Below, one piece after another: positions 38,630 to 42,187 of a stretch of DNA of 42,187 bases. The notes beneath the pieces are model-generated. The model was not told where the DNA came from. It was given only the letters and a program-made list of their open reading frames with translations, and ran no database searches. The position numbers and the translations under genes were made by a program. Source of the stretch: Vagococcus fluvialis bH819 (GTDB lineage Bacteria; Bacillota; Bacilli; Lactobacillales; Vagococcaceae); contig NZ_FWFD01000016.1 in the NCBI RefSeq assembly GCF_900163795.1, positions 1 through 42,187 of the forward strand. The letters run 5' to 3'. Positions within the stretch are counted from its first letter, which is position 1. Each line of letters opens with the position of its first letter.

Positions 38630-39895
38630 AACGACTAAATGCCAGATTTGCATGAACACATTTTCCTTTTGAATAGTTTCTTTTAGAACAACATCAACCA
38701 CATCTAACTTTTCATCTTCATTCCTCAAGTAGCCTAAGTTATCTTTAGTATTATATCCATACTCTTTTCCAACAATATAGCCTGACTCTTCGGGAGCTGC
38801 TACTTTTTCTTTTCTAGTTAATTGTTTTTTAGTTGGTTTAAAAAATAATTTGATATCTTTATTCTCTTTATTTGTCCATACTGCTAAATCTTCAGTTAAG
38901 ACAATATTAGCTTTACTTTTCTTTCCATGATGAACATCGATTGTGGGTGTATTTGCAGGGTCGCCCTTTTTCTTAATAACTTCATAGGACCAGTTTGTAT
39001 AAATGTAATCCATTAATTTTGCTGTTTCATCAAAACGATTAAAGCCATCTTCAACACCCATTACAACAGTAATAATACGATGCTCATTTCTAGTAGCAGT
39101 ACCGATAAAGCAATCTCCAGCAAGTGGTGTTGTTCCAGTTTTTAAACCGTCAACGCCTTCAGTATAATAATCAAAACCTTCTAGCATGCCGTTAGAATTC
39201 CAAATAACGATGCCATCCTTTGTAGAGTTCTCTAGGATAGTGGCACTAGGTAAAGATGTAATTTCAAGAACTTCTGGAAAATCAGCAATTAAGTGCTGCC
39301 CAACAATTACTATACTTCTAGCGCTCATCATGTTCTCGTCTTCTTTTTTAGAACCGGGATAAATATTTTTTCCCATATCTTCATTTCCTAGTCCAGAAGC
39401 AGTTACAAGAGTGGCGTCATTGATTCCCCATGTCTTTAATTGATCATACATCCGATCAACAAACTTTAATTCGGTTCCAGAAATATGTTCAGCAAGAGCA
39501 GAAGTTAAAGAGTTTGCAGAGGAAATTAAAGAACCGTATAGAGCATCTTCAACTGTGTAGATGTGTTTATCTTCAATTGGAATATTAGAAAGATCAGGAT
39601 TTTTACTCATTTTTTTTAAATTATCACTAATTTTTATTGTGTCATCCCAAGAGATGTTTCCTTTATCAACTTCATCAAAAACAATATAAGCAGTAATTAA
39701 TTTTGTCATGGAAGCAATACCGAGAGGTTCATCTCCGTTTTGATTGTAAAGTATTTTTCCAGTATCATAATCAACAGCAAGAGCTGCATTTGCCGATACA
39801 TAGAAGTCATCATTGGAAGCTGAAACCTGAGAGGGAAGAGAAATAAAAATAAATATTACTAATAAAATTTTAAAATGCCATTTTCTTTGTTTCAT
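38618..39895 (-). CDS. dacA: Serine-type D-Ala-D-Ala carboxypeptidase (DacA/PBP5-like)
   Basis: Product of 425 residues from the ATG at 39895 (MKQRKWHFKILLVIFIF), with AAGGAAA upstream; the open frame extends 24 codons further but includes no better site. A signal peptide (cleavage about residue 26, VSA) is followed by the peptidase S11 domain: ASMTK (S62-K65), SSAN (126-128), and DGLKTGTT (K252). It trims the terminal D-Ala of peptidoglycan stem peptides and is a low-mass penicillin-binding protein. The C-terminal domain after about 330 is the usual PBP5 beta domain and membrane-associating tail. It lies downstream of a two-component system but behind a terminator. Confidence 0.92.
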   Translation of the reverse strand: MKQRKWHFKILLVIFIFISLPSQVSASNDDFYVSANAALAVDYDTGKILYNQNGDEPLGIASMTKLITAYIVFDEVDKGNISWDDTIKISDNLKKMSKNPDLSNIPIEDKHIYTVEDALYGSLISSANSLTSALAEHISGTELKFVDRMYDQLKTWGINDATLVTASGLGNEDMGKNIYPGSKKEDENMMSARSIVIVGQHLIADFPEVLEITSLPSATILENSTKDGIVIWNSNGMLEGFDYYTEGVDGLKTGTTPLAGDCFIGTATRNEHRIITVVMGVEDGFNRFDETAKLMDYIYTNWSYEVIKKKGDPANTPTIDVHHGKKSKANIVLTEDLAVWTNKENKDIKLFFKPTKKQLTRKEKVAAPEESGYIVGKEYGYNTKDNLGYLRNEDEKLDVVDVVLKETIQKENVFMQIWHLVVKKS

Positions 39896-39949
39896 AAAGT
39901 GTGTTTCCTTTCTAGTAGACGATAATACGTCATAACAAAATTTAGCAAA

Positions 39950-39986
39950 AAAAAAGAGCCAAAGCAATGATTTGAGCTCTTTTTTA
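39950..39986 (-). terminator. Terminator of the two-component operon
   Basis: AAAAAGAGC / GCTCTTTTT (39951-39959 and 39975-39983) around a 15-nt loop; on the minus strand it is followed by a T-run. Confidence 0.7.
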
Positions 39987-39991
39987 TTTTT

Positions 39992-41146
39992 TTAAATATT
40001 TTTTAAAGGTAGGTGGATGACAAAAGATGTCCAGCCCTGCTCTGAAGTTGCATAGATATAGCCGTTATGCAAAGAAATAATACTTTGAGCAATAGCAAGC
40101 CCCAAACCAGTTCCACCGGTTTGTTGAGAACGAGATTCTTCCACACGATAGAAGCGATCAAAAAGTAAATCTAAAGATTCTTTAGGTATTTCTTGTCCGT
40201 CATTTTTAACAGTAATGACGATTTCAGAACCAATTTTTTTGGAATGAATCATAATTTGTTGACCTCCTACACCATACTTAAGAGCATTGGATAGAAGATT
40301 ATCGAAAACGCGAACTAATTTTTCGGTATCACCTTCCATCATAAGTGAGGGAGGCGTACCTTGAAAATCAATTAGAACCCCTTTTTTTGAGGCATCTAAT
40401 TCAAAATCAACAACAATTTGAGCAATAAGTTGCTGCATATCAAATGTGACCAAGTTCAAAGGTGTATTGGCTTGTCTAACTTTTGTATATTCGAATAAAT
40501 CATCCACCAAAACTTTCATTTGTCTAGATTTCATATAGGCTGTGTGAGTGTATTTCAATAACTCTTCTTGGCTAGAAAATTTTCTTTCTTCGATGAGGCC
40601 TAGATAACCAATAATAGAAGTTAAAGGAGTTCTAATATCGTGGCTGACGTTTGTAATAAGTTCATCTTTTGATTGCTCAATTCGTCTTTCTTCTTCGATT
40701 GCTTCGACGGTACTATCAACTAGAGCGTTAATGCTTCTGATTAATTTTCCTAAATCACCATTCAAATCAAAAGGAATTCTATGATCATAATGACCATTTG
40801 AAATAAAATGAAGTTCGCTGATGATATGACGTTGCTGCATTTGTTTATAGCGACGAATCAAACGCCAGTAAAGAACTGCTATATCAATTATGCTAAACAT
40901 TAAAAATATAGGCTTTTTCCATACAAAATAATTAGGATCGTAAAAAGTATCATATATAGAAGGAATAAAGCTATTTAAAATTTTATCAATCGAAAGACTT
41001 GATTGGAAAATTTGAACTAGTAGCATGTAAATGGCTAAATTTAAAAGGATTAACAAAATGATAGTGACGATTCCTTCAATAAGAAGCTCACTTTTTTCTT
41101 TAGAAGTAAGTTGAATCCGATTATATTTTTTTTGATTATCTTTCAA
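39992..41146 (-). CDS. Sensor histidine kinase (VanS-like)
   Basis: The frame is open from 41206, but that start would overlap the response-regulator gene by about 70 nt. I place the start at the TTG at 41146 (MKDNQKKYNRIQLTSKEKSEL, 384 residues, 11-nt overlap); a GTG at 41161 is also possible, and the choice is uncertain. Two membrane spans (about 23-45 and 78-97) flank a short outside loop. Then a HAMP-like linker, the phosphoacceptor H-box VSHDIRTPLTSIIGYLG (His169), and a GHKL domain with DNLLSNALKYG (N-box), VKNDGQEIP and GGTGLGLAIAQSI. It autophosphorylates and passes the phosphate to the adjacent OmpR-type regulator. Confidence 0.93.
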   Translation of the reverse strand: MKDNQKKYNRIQLTSKEKSELLIEGIVTIILLILLNLAIYMLLVQIFQSSLSIDKILNSFIPSIYDTFYDPNYFVWKKPIFLMFSIIDIAVLYWRLIRRYKQMQQRHIISELHFISNGHYDHRIPFDLNGDLGKLIRSINALVDSTVEAIEEERRIEQSKDELITNVSHDIRTPLTSIIGYLGLIEERKFSSQEELLKYTHTAYMKSRQMKVLVDDLFEYTKVRQANTPLNLVTFDMQQLIAQIVVDFELDASKKGVLIDFQGTPPSLMMEGDTEKLVRVFDNLLSNALKYGVGGQQIMIHSKKIGSEIVITVKNDGQEIPKESLDLLFDRFYRVEESRSQQTGGTGLGLAIAQSIISLHNGYIYATSEQGWTSFVIHLPLKNI

Positions 41147-41822
41147 TTTTATAACCGACACCCCAAACTGTTTGGATGACTTTTTCACCATTGGTAGCTT
41201 CTTCAATTTTGTCCCTCAGGTGACTGACATGAACCATAACAGTTTTTGCAGAAATTAAACTTTCTTGTTGCCAAACTCTTTCAAAGATTTCATCAGCACT
41301 GAAAACTCGGTTTGGATGACTAGCAAGTAAATACAAAATACCAAATTCAAGTGCTGTGAGTTGAATATTCGATCCCTTGTCAGTCATAACTTCGTGAGAG
41401 TCTTTTTTTATAATAAGTGGTCCAATTTCTAAAACATCAGGTACATCAGCTTGGATTTGCATATTAGTTCGGCGTAGCAAAGACTTAACTCTCGCCATAA
41501 TTTCTAAAGGATTAAAAGGCTTAGTCACATAATCATCAGCTCCAGCAATCAAGCCTTGAATTTTATCCATATCAGTTGTTTTAGCTGTTAGCATAATAAT
41601 AGGGATTTGAGAGTCTTTTCTTAATTCTTTAACGACCTCCATTCCATCCATTTTAGGCATCATGATATCTAGAATCATCAAGCTTATATCTGGATTAGTC
41701 GCTATTTTACTAAGAGCTTCTTTACCGTCATAAGCGTTAATAACTTCGTATCCTTCATTTTTAACATATATACTTAATAATTCAACAATTTCTTTGTCAT
41801 CATCAACAACAAGTATCTTCAT
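41136..41822 (-). CDS. OmpR-family response regulator (VanR-like)
   Basis: Product of 228 residues from the ATG at 41822 (MKILVVDDDKEIVELL), with GGAGG 7 nt upstream; the frame is open 14 codons further. The receiver domain has the acidic pair D7-D8, the phosphorylated Asp52 (LMILDIMMPKMDG), the switch Thr (MLTAKT) and Lys in VTKPFNPLE. The C-terminal winged helix reads VMTDKGSNIQLTALEFGILYLLA to KTVMVHVSHLRDKIE and ends TVWGVGYKIER. It is the partner of the following kinase gene. Homology is to the VanR/DdcR style of cell-wall regulators; the target genes cannot be read directly, although dacA and the serine hydrolase are near. Confidence 0.93.
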   Translation of the reverse strand: MKILVVDDDKEIVELLSIYVKNEGYEVINAYDGKEALSKIATNPDISLMILDIMMPKMDGMEVVKELRKDSQIPIIMLTAKTTDMDKIQGLIAGADDYVTKPFNPLEIMARVKSLLRRTNMQIQADVPDVLEIGPLIIKKDSHEVMTDKGSNIQLTALEFGILYLLASHPNRVFSADEIFERVWQQESLISAKTVMVHVSHLRDKIEEATNGEKVIQTVWGVGYKIER

Positions 41823-41980
41823 AATTAAAACCTCCGCTTCTTTTATATAATTACATTGTACCAAAATAAAAAGAATAAAAAATAATTAAAAAAAGATGTT
41901 TACAATAATTTAAAAAAGTAGTATATTATTTTCATTGCTATTTTACAAAAAAAGAAATAAAAAACAACTTTAAAAAAATG
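41823..41980. other. AT-rich gap between the two-component genes and the rRNA promoters
   Basis: Very AT-rich, no gene. A weak leftward -10 (TACAAT on the minus strand, 41855-41860) may serve the response regulator. The right part, rich in A-tracts, could be UP-element DNA for the rRNA promoter at 41981. Confidence 0.45.
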
Positions 41981-42010
41981 TTGACTTTTATTTATCAGTT
42001 ATGTTATTCT
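41981..42010 (+). promoter_or_regulatory. rRNA operon promoter P1
   Basis: TTGACT (41981-41986), a 17-18-nt spacer and TTATTC/TATTCT (42004-42010). A-rich DNA lies upstream. A small hairpin, GTTGCT TGGT AGCAAC, follows at 42017-42032. Confidence 0.7.
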
Positions 42011-42074
42011 TTTTAAGTTGCTTGGTAGCAACACATAAACTTAATTACGTAAAGAAATTAATTGAAAAAAGTTG

Positions 42075-42103
42075 TTGACAACTACTTGATGATTTGTTAT
42101 TAT
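42075..42103 (+). promoter_or_regulatory. rRNA operon promoter P2
   Basis: Perfect TTGACA (42075-42080), 17-nt spacer and TATTAT (42098-42103). Confidence 0.85.
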
Positions 42104-42107
42104 TAAA

Positions 42108-42187
42108 AAGTTGTTACGGCAACAAAGAAATTAAATAGATCTTTGAAAACTAAACAAAGTAAGACAAACCAAATGTGTAGGGCGTTT
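42108..42187 (+). other. 16S rRNA precursor leader (rRNA operon beginning at the window end)
   Basis: After tandem promoters the sequence TCTTTGAAAACTAAACAAAG and AGACAAACCAAATGTGTAGG is the kind of leader found upstream of 16S rRNA genes in enterococci and relatives. The mature 16S 5' end is not reached. Confidence 0.75.

Overview
The window is the replication-origin region of a low-GC Gram-positive chromosome, most likely a lactic acid bacterium of the order Lactobacillales and probably Enterococcaceae-like (Vagococcus or Enterococcus type). This rests on AT-rich DNA, T-box-controlled tRNA synthetases, an LPXTG surface protein, a CcpA-type cre site, and the dnaA-dnaN-yaaA-recF-gyrB-gyrA and rpmH-rnpA-yidC-jag gene orders. 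Species assignment is inference.

Layout. Positions 1-2230 hold the end of a sortase-anchored pilin-like protein and two decayed ISL3-family transposase copies. Positions 2234-10952 (minus strand) hold gyrA, gyrB, recF, yaaA, dnaN and dnaA. The origin is bipartite: DnaA boxes lie upstream of dnaA (11027-11286) and in the dnaA-dnaN gap (9465-9607), where a DnaA-trio/unwinding motif is readable. Rightward from the origin run rpmH, rnpA, yidC and jag (11422-13605).

Positions 14020-22260 look like accessory DNA placed between jag and mnmE, which are adjacent in many relatives. They hold a lone arginine deiminase gene with a cre site, T-box-controlled argS, a GNAT acetyltransferase, a minus-strand cassette (secreted protein, three ABC-2-type membrane proteins, one ATPase, one anchored protein) and a prolyl-tRNA deacylase pseudogene. 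The conserved block then resumes with mnmE and mnmG. It is interrupted by a Schlafen-AlbA-type gene and a small membrane protein, and continues with rsmG, parA and parB. A parS-like site (27396-27411) sits between them, next to six 10-bp tandem repeats. Housekeeping genes follow: DUF951, ychF, a DUF1129 protein, guaB and a 2-hydroxyacid dehydrogenase.

From 35331 the genes turn to the minus strand: T-box-controlled serS, a MazG-like protein with a membrane-anchored serine hydrolase, a D,D-carboxypeptidase, and a VanS/VanR-like two-component system. The last 200 bases carry tandem strong promoters and a leader typical of an rRNA operon whose 16S gene would begin just beyond the window.

The least expected signals are: a modular intergenic repeat with covarying hairpins (35048-35337) and related fragments at the 3' ends of two other genes; the secreted-protein/ABC cassette; the tandem repeat plus parS cluster together with an everted parS-like hairpin in the rsmG leader; and a promoter-terminator pair in the mnmE leader that could make an ~80-nt RNA.
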